Assembly: GCF_000612805.1 (NCBI RefSeq)
Contig: NZ_HG964407.1
Coordinates: 124,001-188,000, forward strand
Reading direction: 5' to 3'
DNA: 64,000 bases
DNA from: Bacillus ndiopicus
GTDB taxonomy: Bacteria; Bacillota; Bacilli; Bacillales_A; Planococcaceae
The notes beneath the pieces were generated by a model that was not told the DNA's origin, ran no database searches, and was given only the letters and a program-made list of their open reading frames with translations. Made by a program: the position numbers and the translations under genes. Positions 53,586-63,587 of the stretch are shown in pieces. The stretch's first letter is position 1; each line of letters begins with the position of its first letter.

Positions 53586-54259
53586 GGTTTATCCTCCTTC
53601 TTTTTTGTATAAAGTAGACGAGCAATACGCTTAGCTGCCGTCTCGCTTGACATAGCTGGCATATACTCATATTTTTTCGTTGATGCTATCATTGGTGTCC
53701 GAACAAGTGGCAAGTATATTGTAGAAACTATATGCTTTACTTCTGGTGCAACAGCTCGTAGCCATGTATCAAATGCAGCTTTTGATGCTTGATAAGCTGC
53801 CCATTTTGCCATTGGACGAAATTTTGTATTAATAGTAGAAACATTGACAATCTGCCCCTGCGCTACGTCTAATAATGGAATAAAATGCAACATTAACTCA
53901 ACAGGTGCAAAATAATTAATGGCCATCGTACGTGTAAAATCATGTGCGCGTTCTAATGAATCATAAATAGAACGATGAATAGATAATCCTGCATTATTGA
54001 TAAAAATATCAAGTTGATTGATTTCTTGGCATAATCGCTGGCGATTTTCCTTCTCACGCAAATCCATCACATATATCTGTGCACCTGTCTTTAAAGCAAC
54101 ATCTCGCAAACGCTCTTCATTGCGTCCAACAAGTATCAAGTTAGCCTCGTAATGAGCCAAGAGCAAAGCTACATCACGCCCAATACCTGAGCTAGCTCCA
54201 GTAATCAACACGGTCTTTCCCTGTACAGCCTGACGAAGTCGCTTCTCCTGTAAACGCAT
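53549..54259 (-). CDS. Short-chain dehydrogenase/reductase
   Basis: 236-residue SDR with cofactor motif GASSGIG (20-26), NNAG, and active-site Ser/Tyr/Lys in VSTIN and YQASK. The C-terminal KPWWLLFLRFVRP is hydrophobic/aromatic, perhaps peripheral membrane. It is upstream of and overlaps the AMP ligase, so the two probably act in one fatty-acyl or lipid-related pathway (inference). RBS AAGGAAGGGG. Confidence 0.9.
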   Translation of the reverse strand: MRLQEKRLRQAVQGKTVLITGASSGIGRDVALLLAHYEANLILVGRNEERLRDVALKTGAQIYVMDLREKENRQRLCQEINQLDIFINNAGLSIHRSIYDSLERAHDFTRTMAINYFAPVELMLHFIPLLDVAQGQIVNVSTINTKFRPMAKWAAYQASKAAFDTWLRAVAPEVKHIVSTIYLPLVRTPMIASTKKYEYMPAMSSETAAKRIARLLYTKKKEDKPWWLLFLRFVRP

Positions 54260-54508
54260 ACGAACGCCCCCTTCCTTTTAATGTAACACAAATAGGAAAT
54301 GAATTTTCAGATTTTCTTATAGTAGTGCCAATGCTTAACTAAGCTTTTGCTCCTTAAAGCAATAATACCTAATTTCCAATGATAATAAGGTGCTATTGCT
54401 AAATTTCGATACAAAAATTTCTTTACTTAAAACACTCTTGACTATATTGTAACTATATACCTTACGATAACTATCGATACAGAGAAATTCTTAAGGAGGA
54501 GATAAAGT

Positions 54509-55483
54509 ATGAATAATATTTTTGTGAAAAGTGAATTTGCTCCATTAAAGAGAGTTGTCCTTGCACAGTCTGAATTTGCTTTTGCAGCAAATAATACCGG
54601 TACAGATGAAGATTTTTTAACAGAGGAAAGCCTTGAACTATATAAAAATGCAGATGTGAATGGGAAAAATTATAAAGAAGTTTTCCCAGAAAGACAAAAA
54701 GCTTGGGAAGAGGAACGCGCGAATTTAAAAAAAGTTTTAGAGAAATATGATGTAGAGGTGCTTTTACCTCGCATGCTAACAGATTATGAGAAAGAAATAG
54801 GTTATGAGGATGGCTACAGCAACTTCTTTACTAGAGACCCTTTCTTCACAATTGGTAATATGCTAATCGAAGGCTCTTTGCGCTTCCCACATCGCCGCAA
54901 TGAAGTGCTACCAGTGCGTCACATATTAGCAGAAGAAGCAAATAAATATAGCTGTATCTACGTTTCAATTCCGAAACCGGACATTTCATCAGGTCTCGAT
55001 TCAGAGGATGGACCATTTTTAGAGGGCGGTGACGTATTAGTTTTAGATAAAACTATTTATGTTGGAAACTCTGGTCTTGCTTCGAATAGCAATGGTGTAC
55101 AATGGTTAAAAAATTTAACGAGCAATTTTGGTTATGAAGTAATCGAAGTGCCGTTGCACCATACGATTTTACATCTTGATTGTGCACTTAGCATCGTACG
55201 TGAAGGCTTAATTATCATTTGTGAGGAAGCATTTTTAGATGGCATTCCTAAGCAATTTAAAAATTGGGATAAAATTAATGTGACACTTGAGCAAGCTTCA
55301 CGCCTTGCAACAAATGGCTTACCAATCAATGACCAGGTCTACATTACAGACTTCGAATTTGATTTTATTGGTGCTGAATTAGAGCAACGCGGCATTAAAG
55401 TTGAATATATTGACTTTAAAATTTCACGTAGCTTCGGTGGCTCCTTCCGCTGTAGCACACAACCGCTTTTGCGTATTGAATAA
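54509..55483 (+). CDS. Amidinotransferase / arginine-deiminase-fold enzyme
   Basis: 324-residue guanidine-group-modifying enzyme of the pentein fold. The acid pair is in LEGGDVLV, the His in HTILHLDCAL, and the nucleophile is Cys315 in GGSFRCSTQPLLR. NFFTRDPFFTIGN is typical of amidinotransferase and dimethylarginine dimethylaminohydrolase relatives; which reaction is catalysed cannot be decided. RBS AAGGAGGAG. It is monocistronic with a bidirectional terminator. Confidence 0.85.
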   Translation: MNNIFVKSEFAPLKRVVLAQSEFAFAANNTGTDEDFLTEESLELYKNADVNGKNYKEVFPERQKAWEEERANLKKVLEKYDVEVLLPRMLTDYEKEIGYEDGYSNFFTRDPFFTIGNMLIEGSLRFPHRRNEVLPVRHILAEEANKYSCIYVSIPKPDISSGLDSEDGPFLEGGDVLVLDKTIYVGNSGLASNSNGVQWLKNLTSNFGYEVIEVPLHHTILHLDCALSIVREGLIIICEEAFLDGIPKQFKNWDKINVTLEQASRLATNGLPINDQVYITDFEFDFIGAELEQRGIKVEYIDFKISRSFGGSFRCSTQPLLRIE

Positions 55484-55486
55484 GTT

Positions 55487-55535
55487 AAAAAATCCACGGA
55501 CATCCCGAATATAGGGTATAGACCGTGGATTTTTT
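55487..55535. terminator. Bidirectional terminator between amidinotransferase and pyrF
   Basis: AAAAAATCCACGG pairs with CCGTGGATTTTTT across a 23-base loop. Confidence 0.82.
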
Positions 55536-55566
55536 GTAGGCTAGATTAAGTTGATATCTCTCTATA

Positions 55567-56521
55567 TTAATTCCATACCAATTTATTAGCTGCATCTAGC
55601 GCCATATTAATATCTTCATTCATCACCTTAACTGCATAGCTAATATAGTGCTTTATACTTTCTTGATTTAACTCTTCAGCATCTAACTTTTCATAAGCAT
55701 AAATAATGCTACGAGATGCACTAATTAAAGCTCCTAAGCCATCATCATTGAATGCATTCACTATATCCTTACCTTTAGCGCCTTGTGTTCCATAGTCTGG
55801 TACAAGGAATAATGAATTCGGCATTAATTTTCTATATTTCGCTTGCGCTTCTGGATAAGTCGCACCTACAACAGCACCTACAGATGAATAATTTGAATCG
55901 CCTAATGTATTTTGCGCGTATTCATCCACCATTTTTGCTACTATCTCAGCCACATCTTGTCCATTCGCAACTAATTCTTGTATATCACCAGAGCGCGGAT
56001 TGCTTGTCTTCACTAAAATAAATAACCCTGCATTATTTTTAACGGCAGAATCAATAAAAGGTTGTAAACTATCATCACCTAAATACGGATTAATCGTTAA
56101 TGAATCTACACCAACATGCTCTTTCCAGTCATTATGTAAGTCACCGAAAAATGATTGTGCATAGGCAGCTGCTGTCGAATCTATATCTCCGCGTTTCGCA
56201 TCTGCAATTACAAGCAACCCTTTTTCCTTAGCATAAGCGACTGTTTTCCAAAATGCATCGATTCCCGCTGCACCATAAACCTCATAATAGGCTAGCTGAG
56301 GCTTAACAACAGCTACCTTGTCATGGATCGTATCAATAATCATTTTATTGAATTCGTAAAATGCATAGCCTGCTCCACTAGGATTCTTGCCATACTTTAG
56401 CTCTGCCTCTTTCAAGATAAAACTAGGAATACGATTTATTACAGGGTCAAGTCCTACAACCGCATGCGATTTTTTTAATGTTACTTCTTTACATACTCTA
56501 TCTGCAAAAGTTTTTTATCAT
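55567..56521 (-). CDS. pyrF: Orotidine-5'-phosphate decarboxylase (type 2), apparent N-terminal frameshift
   Basis: Type-2 OMP decarboxylase of UMP synthesis. The catalytic Lys/Asp motif is IADAKRGDID, and VPDYGTQGAKG and GALISASRSIIYAY form the phosphate site. The longest open frame begins at a TTG (56415) and would lack the conserved VVGLDP stretch, which is present just upstream in the same frame (about 56,435-56,460) and continues to a TAA. An ATG at 56521 reads MIK and shifts out of frame at a run of six A's (plus-strand T6, 56511-56516). Removing one base restores a protein of about 317 residues. This is a sequencing error or a real indel. Confidence 0.85.
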
Positions 56522-56633
56522 GGTCTTATCTCTCTTTTCTTAGAAATTTATTTGCCTGTAATCCTAGTTCTAACAATGTATACATCCTTTTGCTCTTTAC
56601 AAGCAAAATATTGCGCTTTATCCTAGTTCTTTT

Positions 56634-56723
56634 TTAAATAGTAGATATTGCTGTCATTATTGTTGCGAATAAAAATAAATAGTAAATAATCCAAAACCAG
56701 TTTGGCAGTGTTTCAAAGTACAC
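56634..56723 (-). CDS. 29-residue membrane miniprotein downstream of rtcB
   Basis: A GTG-started ORF (MYFETLPNWFWIIYYLF...) begins 4 bases past the rtcB stop, and its GGAGG lies in the last codons of rtcB with 9-base spacing. Residues 8-27 form one hydrophobic helix rich in aromatic residues, preceded by ETLPNW. Position and ribosome site support translation; function unknown. Confidence 0.45.
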   Translation of the reverse strand: MYFETLPNWFWIIYYLFLFATIMTAISTI

Positions 56724-56726
56724 CCT

Positions 56727-57947
56727 TTACTTCCTCCTCATATAAGGCTTCTGCTCCTCACTTGCCTTGAAATTATAAACGGGCTTAATTGCTTTGATGA
56801 TATCGACCGTTTCGCCAATCACTGACGTAATTTCCTCCATCGGCTTGTAAGCCATTGGTGCTTCATCTAACGTGTCCTCTGTTACTGATGTCGTCCAAAT
56901 ACCCTGCATCGTTTCTTTAAAATCGCTCATATTTAGTTCTTTTTTTGCCGCGCGACGTGAATAAACTCGGCCTGCTCCATGTGGCGCTGAATAATTCCAA
57001 TCCGCATTGCCCTTACCAATACAAATTAACGAGCCGTCTCGCATATTCATTGGAATAACAAGCTTTTCTCCTTTATTCGCTCGCACAGCCCCTTTGCGTA
57101 GCGTCATCGTATCTGTGTCGATATAGTTATGAATCGTATCGAACGTCTCTGTATACGCCCATCCCATATGCTGAGCAATCGTTTCAGCAATCGTCCAACG
57201 ATTCATCACCGCGTAACGCTGCGCAATTTTCATATCGTGAATATAGTCGTGGAAAGGCTGTCCCTCTAAATAGGCTAAATCTTTTGGTATCGCTGGATTT
57301 TGCCCTTTATATACCTCGATTGCAGCCTGAATTTCCTGCTCACGACCTTCATTTTTTAGCTGTTTAATAATCGCAGTCACATCGTTGTGACGCAATGCTT
57401 CAAAGGCTCTTTTTTGATGCCAATTCGCTACTTTTGCACCGATATAGCGGGAGCCTGTATGAATCAACAAATAGTATTTTTCCTCATCATCCTTAGCGAG
57501 TTCAATAAAATGATTGCCACCGCCTAATGTACCAAGCGATAAATTCGTATAGTCATCTTTAATGCCTGTGGCGATAAAATTTCCACTTTCAAATTCCTCA
57601 AATTGACGTGCTGGCGATAGCTCTATATGTAAATCCTGACCACTTGGCACATGCGAGCGAATTGTTGCATCCAGCTTTGTAAAATTAATACTAGGTGTAT
57701 CTAGTTGCGCAACGAAAACTCCACAGCCAACATCTACCCCGACAAGATTCGGCACAACACGCCCCTGCAATTGGATCGTCGTGCCAATAACACACCCCTT
57801 TCCTGCATGGTAGTCTGGCATAATACGAATTTTTGTATCTGCCATAAATGCTTGGTCTGTTAGCTCTTTAATTTGCTCAATCGCAGCTGGCTGTGCTGTA
57901 TTCGTATAAATTTTTGCATTTGTAAAACGTCCGTTTACCTCAATCAT
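56727..57947 (-). CDS. rtcB: RtcB-family RNA ligase
   Basis: 406-residue RtcB, a GTP- and Mn-dependent ligase joining 2',3'-cyclic-phosphate or 3'-phosphate RNA ends to 5'-OH. Metal and active-site motifs are VGVDVGCGV, LGGGNHFIE, HTGSRYIG and SAPHGAGRVYSRR, whose His is the guanylated residue by homology. ATG at 57947 follows AAGGAGAG; a seven-codon extension is less likely. There is no rtcA or rtcR nearby; a small membrane ORF follows. Confidence 0.94.
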   Translation of the reverse strand: MIEVNGRFTNAKIYTNTAQPAAIEQIKELTDQAFMADTKIRIMPDYHAGKGCVIGTTIQLQGRVVPNLVGVDVGCGVFVAQLDTPSINFTKLDATIRSHVPSGQDLHIELSPARQFEEFESGNFIATGIKDDYTNLSLGTLGGGNHFIELAKDDEEKYYLLIHTGSRYIGAKVANWHQKRAFEALRHNDVTAIIKQLKNEGREQEIQAAIEVYKGQNPAIPKDLAYLEGQPFHDYIHDMKIAQRYAVMNRWTIAETIAQHMGWAYTETFDTIHNYIDTDTMTLRKGAVRANKGEKLVIPMNMRDGSLICIGKGNADWNYSAPHGAGRVYSRRAAKKELNMSDFKETMQGIWTTSVTEDTLDEAPMAYKPMEEITSVIGETVDIIKAIKPVYNFKASEEQKPYMRRK

Positions 57948-58144
57948 TTCTTTCACTCTCCTTTTCACTTTAAACGATAGTGTAGTATATTTTGTTCTGT
58001 ATTACAATTAACTTAAAAATTGGATATTATATGCGAAAAAATTAGTCTTTCATTCGTTCTATATAGTAATAGCACAGCTCCCTTAAAAATAGTCGAGCAT
58101 GATCCTATTGTCATTGAAGTCGAACGCCCTACTAACGAATAAAT

Positions 58145-58190
58145 AAAAAGCGAGAAATCAATGTTTTTCACAATTGATTTCCCGCTTTTC
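58145..58190 (-). terminator. Terminator of the 58,206 chemoreceptor
   Basis: AAAAGCGaGAAATCAA (58145-58160) pairs with TTGATTTCcCGCTTTT (58173-58188), followed on the minus strand by TTTTTATTT. Confidence 0.8.
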
Positions 58191-58205
58191 TTTAGTTGCA
58201 AAAAA

Positions 58206-60155
58206 TTAATATTTAAATTGCTCCATATATCCGTGCAGCTCGTCCGCCATCACTTGTAAAGCTTTAGCCGCTGCTGCCATTTCGTGCATTGATGCTAATG
58301 TCTGCTCTGTCGATGCAGCCACTTCCTCTGAAGCTGCGGCATTTGATTTTGCATGGTCTGACAGCTCTAATGCTGTTGCTGACACTTCTTCCACTACGGC
58401 TGAAATTTCTTCAGAGGCTGCCGAAATGCCTTCAATTTTTGGTGCAATATTTTGAAGGCTTTCCACAATACTTGTGAATTTTTCGCTTGCTTGCTCAGTT
58501 AGCTTTAATCCATCCTCTACATCAGCTGATGCCTTACCCATCGCTTGTACAGATTGCGCTGTATCCTGTTGAATTGCAGCAATCAGCTCGGAGATTTGGT
58601 TCGTCGATTGCAATGATTGCTCTGCTAGCTTGCGCACTTCATCCGCAACGACTGCGAAACCTTTACCATGCTCACCAGCTCTTGCTGCCTCAATTGCAGC
58701 ATTTAATGCTAGTAAATTTGTTTGATCTGAAATTGCTGTAATAATTTCTAAAATAGAACCAATCTCTTTTGTTCGTGCATAAAGTGAATTAATTGTTTCA
58801 TCTGACTGTACAACGGATGTATGAATTGATTGCATCTGTTTCACAGTTTGCTGTACAGATTGACCACCCTCATCTGCCAATTGAATCGCGTATCCTGACA
58901 AATCTGATACTTGCATCGTGCTATCTGTTACTTCAACAATTCCCTTTGCTACTTCCTCAATAGAAATGGCATTTTGCTCAATTCCTACAGTTTGCTTTTC
59001 TGTACTACTCGCTACTTCTTGCATCGCATCAGTTACTTGTTCAGAAGCAGCTATATTTTGCGATGCACTTGCTGCCAAGTTTTGTGCAGAGTTTTGTACT
59101 TGCTGAGCACTTTGCTCTAGCTGCTGTAATAAGTTTTTCAAGCTGACCTTCATCGATACGAAAGCTTCTCCTAGTTGTCCTATCTCATCTTTCGTATGAA
59201 TATTAATAAAAGTTGTTAAATCCCCTTCACTAATTTTCAAGGCACTAGCCTGTAGCTCTTTAATTGGGTGAACAATCGAACGAATCATTAATAACACAAA
59301 TCCGATACCTAAAACAATGGCAATAGCAACAATTATAATGATAACGGTTAATGTTTTAGCTGCTGATGCCGTTGCCTCTGCAGTATACATTGTACCTAGT
59401 ACTTTCCAGCCCGTTAACTCATTTGTTCCAAACAAGATGTGACGATCTTTTTCAGTTACGATTCCTTTATCTTGAGCATAAACCTCTTCAATATAACTGT
59501 CTGTTGCTTCTGATCCACTTTCTTTATCTTGCTGTGCTATGTATAACTTTTGACTATCTAATAATGCCGTATAGCCCGTTTGTCCAATTTTAATATTATC
59601 CACAACTTCACTTAAAACAGACATATTCAAATCAATCGCAATTACTCCAGAGTAATCGGCTAAAGGCTTCATCACAGATACTACGATGTTGTTCGTTGAC
59701 AGCGCTAGGTACGGTGGCGAAATGGATATGACATCTTTATTCTCCATCGCCTGTGTATACCATGCACGTTTACGAGGGTCAAAATCACTCGAATATTGAC
59801 TCACTGGTTCATCAATCATTTCTCCATCACCTGTACCAATATAAAATAACTCTACCTCTGGATGCGTATTGATATATTCCTTAAATAATTCCTTAAGCTC
59901 CTCACGTCGCTCAGGCTGTAAGGAAGCCTCATTAAATTTGTTGGCAAAATATTCTATATCATGTACTTTAGGCGCAATCAAATTTGTGATATTAGAATCA
60001 AGCTCTCGCACACTCTCTTTTGCACTCGCTTGCTGCTCATGCATAATCTGTTCTTTAGCACTTTGATAAGATACATAACCAATAATTATTGCTGGAACTA
60101 AAAGAATCAGTAGAAATGAGAAAATAAGTTTCTTTCTAAGACTAACTCGCTTCAT
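58206..60155 (-). CDS. Methyl-accepting chemotaxis protein with dCache sensor
   Basis: 649-residue chemoreceptor. TM1 covers about 10-30, the extracytoplasmic double-Cache domain 35-270 ([25 protein letters not shown], the dCache signature), TM2 275-297, HAMP to about 350, then the signalling domain with [25 protein letters not shown]. dCache receptors usually bind amino acids or organic acids. RBS GGGGGA. Not close to the 45,853 receptor in its sensor. Confidence 0.95.
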   Translation of the reverse strand: MKRVSLRKKLIFSFLLILLVPAIIIGYVSYQSAKEQIMHEQQASAKESVRELDSNITNLIAPKVHDIEYFANKFNEASLQPERREELKELFKEYINTHPEVELFYIGTGDGEMIDEPVSQYSSDFDPRKRAWYTQAMENKDVISISPPYLALSTNNIVVSVMKPLADYSGVIAIDLNMSVLSEVVDNIKIGQTGYTALLDSQKLYIAQQDKESGSEATDSYIEEVYAQDKGIVTEKDRHILFGTNELTGWKVLGTMYTAEATASAAKTLTVIIIIVAIAIVLGIGFVLLMIRSIVHPIKELQASALKISEGDLTTFINIHTKDEIGQLGEAFVSMKVSLKNLLQQLEQSAQQVQNSAQNLAASASQNIAASEQVTDAMQEVASSTEKQTVGIEQNAISIEEVAKGIVEVTDSTMQVSDLSGYAIQLADEGGQSVQQTVKQMQSIHTSVVQSDETINSLYARTKEIGSILEIITAISDQTNLLALNAAIEAARAGEHGKGFAVVADEVRKLAEQSLQSTNQISELIAAIQQDTAQSVQAMGKASADVEDGLKLTEQASEKFTSIVESLQNIAPKIEGISAASEEISAVVEEVSATALELSDHAKSNAAASEEVAASTEQTLASMHEMAAAAKALQVMADELHGYMEQFKY

Positions 60156-60337
60156 AGCAAGTCCCCCTATTCATATTAATACTACACTATTATTTTCACT
60201 CAAATCCTTCTATAAAATAAAAGACCTTGAATAAATACACGGATAGTTTCATTATAAATTTATGGTAATCCATAAGCAATACGCAAATATCCGAATTTTC
60301 TAAAACATTTATCTATAATTGCATTTTTTACATAAAA

Positions 60338-60387
60338 AAATAGCTACCTAAAAACACTGTATAAGCTTACTTTTTAGGTAGCTATTT
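60338..60387 (-). terminator. Terminator of punA
   Basis: AAATAGCTACCTAAAAA pairs with TTTTTAGGTAGCTATTT (17 bp), followed on the minus strand by TTTTATG. Confidence 0.85.
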
Positions 60388-60436
60388 CAAATGGATACTT
60401 TTACTACTATAAACATAATTTGAATTAGTCAAATAA

Positions 60437-61255
60437 TTATATTTTCGCCACTGTTTCTTTCACTAGTCGGATAAATTTCTCTTTCACTTGTGCCGCTACT
60501 TCAATTACTTCATCATGGCTTAGGGGCTGATCTAAGATACCGCATGCCATATTTGTTAAGCATGAAATACCTAATACTTTCATATTGCCATGTACAGCAA
60601 CTAGAGCTTCAGGTACTGTAGACATTCCTACAGCATCAGCACCTAATGTACGAATCATGCGAATTTCTGCTGGTGTTTCATAAGAAGGACCGCTCCACCA
60701 AGCATAAACACCTTGCTGTAACGCCATTCCTTGTGCTGCTGCTACCTCTAAAGCAATATTGCGTAGCTCTCGATTGTATACTTGTGATACGTCTGGGAAA
60801 CGTGTCCCCAGTTCATCATTATTCGGTCCGATTAATGGATTTGTACCAACTAAATTAATATGGTCTGTAATCAACATTAAATCACCTGGTTTAAAATCTG
60901 TATTAATAGCTCCACAAGCATTTGTAATTAGTAAATTTTCAACGCCTAGCGCCTTCATTACTCGCACAGGGAATGTTACTTCATCTAGAGTAAATCCTTC
61001 ATAATAATGGAAACGCCCCTTCATTGCCACAACAGTTTTTCCTTTTAGCTGCCCAATTACTAACTCATTTGCATGCCCAATAGCACTTGATTTAGCAAAA
61101 TGCGGAATCTCATTGTATGGAATTGTTACTGCATTTTCGATTTCATCTGCAAGTGGGCCTAAACCCGAACCTAAAATCATACCGATTGTTGGCTGCTCTG
61201 TGATTTTATCCATAATAAATTGCTTAGCTGCTAAAATATCCTCAGTTTTGTGCAT
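60437..61255 (-). CDS. punA: Purine-nucleoside phosphorylase (trimeric, class I)
   Basis: 272-residue phosphorylase splitting guanosine/inosine-type nucleosides with phosphate. Motifs are GSGLGPLAD, GRFHYYEGF, ITNACGAIN, GPSYETPAEIRM and GMSTVPEALVA. ATG at 61255 follows AAAGGAGG; a ten-codon extension is rejected. It is monocistronic here, without the deoB partner often found in Bacilli. Confidence 0.95.
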   Translation of the reverse strand: MHKTEDILAAKQFIMDKITEQPTIGMILGSGLGPLADEIENAVTIPYNEIPHFAKSSAIGHANELVIGQLKGKTVVAMKGRFHYYEGFTLDEVTFPVRVMKALGVENLLITNACGAINTDFKPGDLMLITDHINLVGTNPLIGPNNDELGTRFPDVSQVYNRELRNIALEVAAAQGMALQQGVYAWWSGPSYETPAEIRMIRTLGADAVGMSTVPEALVAVHGNMKVLGISCLTNMACGILDQPLSHDEVIEVAAQVKEKFIRLVKETVAKI

Positions 61256-61439
61256 AAAAATGCCTCCTTTAATAACTTTCTTCATTAGTTTAATGCGACA
61301 AAGCCAAATTGTAAAATAACTAAAATAAATAATGATGCGTTGCTAACTATTACTTTAGCATTATAGTAAATTATTAAACATATGATTATTTTATTTGCTA
61401 TACTGTAAGTAAATACATATTTTATTTTGGAGGGACATT

Positions 61440-62051
61440 ATGGATAACAAAACGTTAAACCCATTTCTATCTGTGTGGTTGCACCCTAAGCAAACCGCTC
61501 GTTATATGATTGATCATAAAACACTTGGCTTTGCCGCGGTCATTTTACTAGTTTGTTCAATCATCTCTTTACCTGTTAATTTACTAGGTTGGGGTGAACC
61601 TGTGTCATTGGGCTCAGTTATATCAATGGCGATTTTTTCACCTATCGTAACTATATTGGGCGTAGCATTTTCTGTGTTAATCATATGGGGGATTGGAAAG
61701 CTGTTTAAAGGAAGCTCAACATACGCAGATATGTTTAAAGCGATGAGCATTGTATCCATCCCCTCTATAATTCTTAGCCCTTTTTATCTTATTTGGTTTA
61801 TTGTAGAGCCTGAAGTTATGTTATATTATGATTATTTACCACCATACCCAGCTTTCTTTACAGTTATTGCTTTATTATCATTTATAATTCTCATTTGGGG
61901 CTTTGTATTATCTGTTGGTGTGGTAGCTGAAGCACATCGTTTTTCAAATTGGAGAGCATTTTTCACGCTCATGGTTCCTGTTACCATTCTTTTCGTTATT
62001 TTATTTACTTTATTTGCCCTTGCTTTCTGGGCTATGTTTTCTACTTTCTAA
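61440..62051 (+). CDS. Yip1-family membrane protein
   Basis: 203-residue protein with a short N-terminal motif NPFLSVWLHPKQTARYMID typical of bacterial Yip1-domain proteins, then five helices (about 30-50, 60-88, 105-122, 135-160, 170-198). Function of the family is poorly known. RBS GGAGGG. It diverges from punA and is convergent with the DUF1801 gene. Confidence 0.85.
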   Translation: MDNKTLNPFLSVWLHPKQTARYMIDHKTLGFAAVILLVCSIISLPVNLLGWGEPVSLGSVISMAIFSPIVTILGVAFSVLIIWGIGKLFKGSSTYADMFKAMSIVSIPSIILSPFYLIWFIVEPEVMLYYDYLPPYPAFFTVIALLSFIILIWGFVLSVGVVAEAHRFSNWRAFFTLMVPVTILFVILFTLFALAFWAMFSTF

Positions 62052-62055
62052 ACAA

Positions 62056-62092
62056 AAATGGATTTTGCAAAAAACTGCAAAATCCACTTTTT
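62056..62092. terminator. Bidirectional terminator between Yip1 and DUF1801 genes
   Basis: TGGATTTTGCA (62059-62069) pairs with TGCAAAATCCA (62076-62086), with A-run left and CTTTTTTATT right. Confidence 0.85.
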
Positions 62093-62511
62093 TATTCTGG
62101 ATATGTTGTCTGTAAAAACACAACCGATTGCTTAATTAATGCCTTTAAAATATCCACATCAATATCTGCTATTTTATTGATATAAACACAGGCCTTTCCT
62201 GTTGTATGCTTACCGAAGTTATTAAGCAGTGCCTCACGTGCTGGATCACCTGGTGCAAAATATAAACTAATTTTTGCCTTGCGAGGTGAAAAGCCAACCA
62301 ATGGTGCATCTCCCTCATGCCCTGAAGCATATTTATAATGATACTTACCAAAACCGATAATGCTTGGTCCCCACATTTTTGCCTCATAGCCTGTTACCTC
62401 AGTAAAAATTTCTAATAATGCGTAAGCATCCTCCCGTTTTTTCACACTATCTACACCTTCAATAAATTCAATAACACTGCTGTCCGTTTCTTTCGTTTTT
62501 GGCTCATACAT
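62092..62511 (-). CDS. DUF1801 domain protein
   Basis: 139-residue cytosolic protein. DAYALLEIFTEVTGYEAKMWGPSIIGFGKYHYKY and KAKISLYFAPG are the DUF1801/YdhG-like signature. C-terminal GKACVYINKIADID matches the same family. RBS AAAGGAGGAG. Function unknown. Confidence 0.88.
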   Translation of the reverse strand: MYEPKTKETDSSVIEFIEGVDSVKKREDAYALLEIFTEVTGYEAKMWGPSIIGFGKYHYKYASGHEGDAPLVGFSPRKAKISLYFAPGDPAREALLNNFGKHTTGKACVYINKIADIDVDILKALIKQSVVFLQTTYPE

Positions 62512-62599
62512 TGTATCTCCTCCTTTTCTTTATAAAATAAAGGTTTTTCTTTAAAATAAGATTAACGCATTTAATAATATTTAGGAAAGGGAATGCACT

Positions 62600-63505
62600 A
62601 TGACCATTCAACTCCAAGAATTATTTTCAACATATCAACGCTATAAAGTAAAGCCTGTAAGTTTACAAGATGATTCTTACTGTTTCTACTCCCCTCAAGC
62701 AGAAGAATGGTTTTCTGTTGCTAAGCGAGAGGTTAGCACACGCGATTATGAATGGCTAAGCACTCTTTATATTGAAATAATGGCTACAGTAAGTACTCCT
62801 CGAGAGGAGTGGCATGCATTTTTATATACACAGGGTGATATACCTGTAAAGCAAGCCGCAAAGCAAATGCGAGTTATTCAATTAGTATTTTCTAACGACT
62901 CACCTTCCTTTGAGGATTTATCAGAGGCTTTATTAAATTTTTTTCATTCAAATTCAATAATACTCCAAGCTTCCTCGAAGCATTTTATAGTCATTGAATA
63001 TAAAGCCCAATCTATAAATGGTAAGGAGGATTTCATTGCACTTATACGCACACTCGAAGTAGATTTTTTCGCTCGAATTCATTTATATCAAGGTGAGTTT
63101 TATGTAGTGGATGAGAACTTTCCACTAAAATTTCAACGCGAAGTACAATGGTTTGAAGAATGTATCCATTATAAAAATACGGGGCAAGTGTATTCTTTCG
63201 AGATGATATTACCCATTTTACTTATGAAACAAATGCCTTCTTCAATATTACAATTTATTGAGCAGCAAATCGTAATACCATTACAATCTGACGAGGAGCT
63301 ACTAAATACTGTAAAGGTATTTTATGAATGTGGCTTGAATAGTTCAATCACATCAAAAAAATTACATATTCATCGCAATACACTTAATTATCGTCTTCAA
63401 AAATTTCAAGATATAACAAATATCTCAACAAAAAGTATGGATGGAGCAATCGTTGTTTATTTTGCAAGCTTTTTGCAGACCTTTTCAAAAAATGCACAAA
63501 AATAA
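62600..63505 (+). CDS. PucR/CdaR-type transcriptional regulator
   Basis: 301 residues. The C-terminal 60 (VKVFYECGLNSSITSKKLHIHRNTLNYRLQKFQDITN) form the PucR-type helix-turn-helix found in CdaR/PucR activators. The N-terminal part has no recognised ligand domain. RBS AGGAAAGGG. It lies directly upstream of an MsmX-type ATPase, so control of sugar uptake is plausible but unproven. Confidence 0.85.
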   Translation: MTIQLQELFSTYQRYKVKPVSLQDDSYCFYSPQAEEWFSVAKREVSTRDYEWLSTLYIEIMATVSTPREEWHAFLYTQGDIPVKQAAKQMRVIQLVFSNDSPSFEDLSEALLNFFHSNSIILQASSKHFIVIEYKAQSINGKEDFIALIRTLEVDFFARIHLYQGEFYVVDENFPLKFQREVQWFEECIHYKNTGQVYSFEMILPILLMKQMPSSILQFIEQQIVIPLQSDEELLNTVKVFYECGLNSSITSKKLHIHRNTLNYRLQKFQDITNISTKSMDGAIVVYFASFLQTFSKNAQK

Positions 63506-63587
63506 TGTCTGAAAATTGGGCGTTTTCAACATAGGCTTTTTCGCTTGTTTTCTATACACTAAAAAAAACAAGCAAAGGGGTATTACG

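Noticed and set aside
58021..58143. Plus-strand reading that ends ...KIVEHDPIVIEVERPTNE before a stop
   Set aside because: It looks protein-like near its end, but there is no start with a ribosome site and the frame is closed by a TAA at its left. At most it is a gene remnant, and I cannot identify a parent.
58013..58201. 62-codon minus-strand ORF between rtcB and the chemoreceptor
   Set aside because: It overlaps a clear terminator, lacks a ribosome site and has no recognisable motif.
63543..63573. GCTTGTTTT/AAAACAAGC as terminator of the PucR-type gene
   Set aside because: The stem is A/T-rich, lacks a following T-run, and overlaps the promoter region and ribosome site of the next gene.
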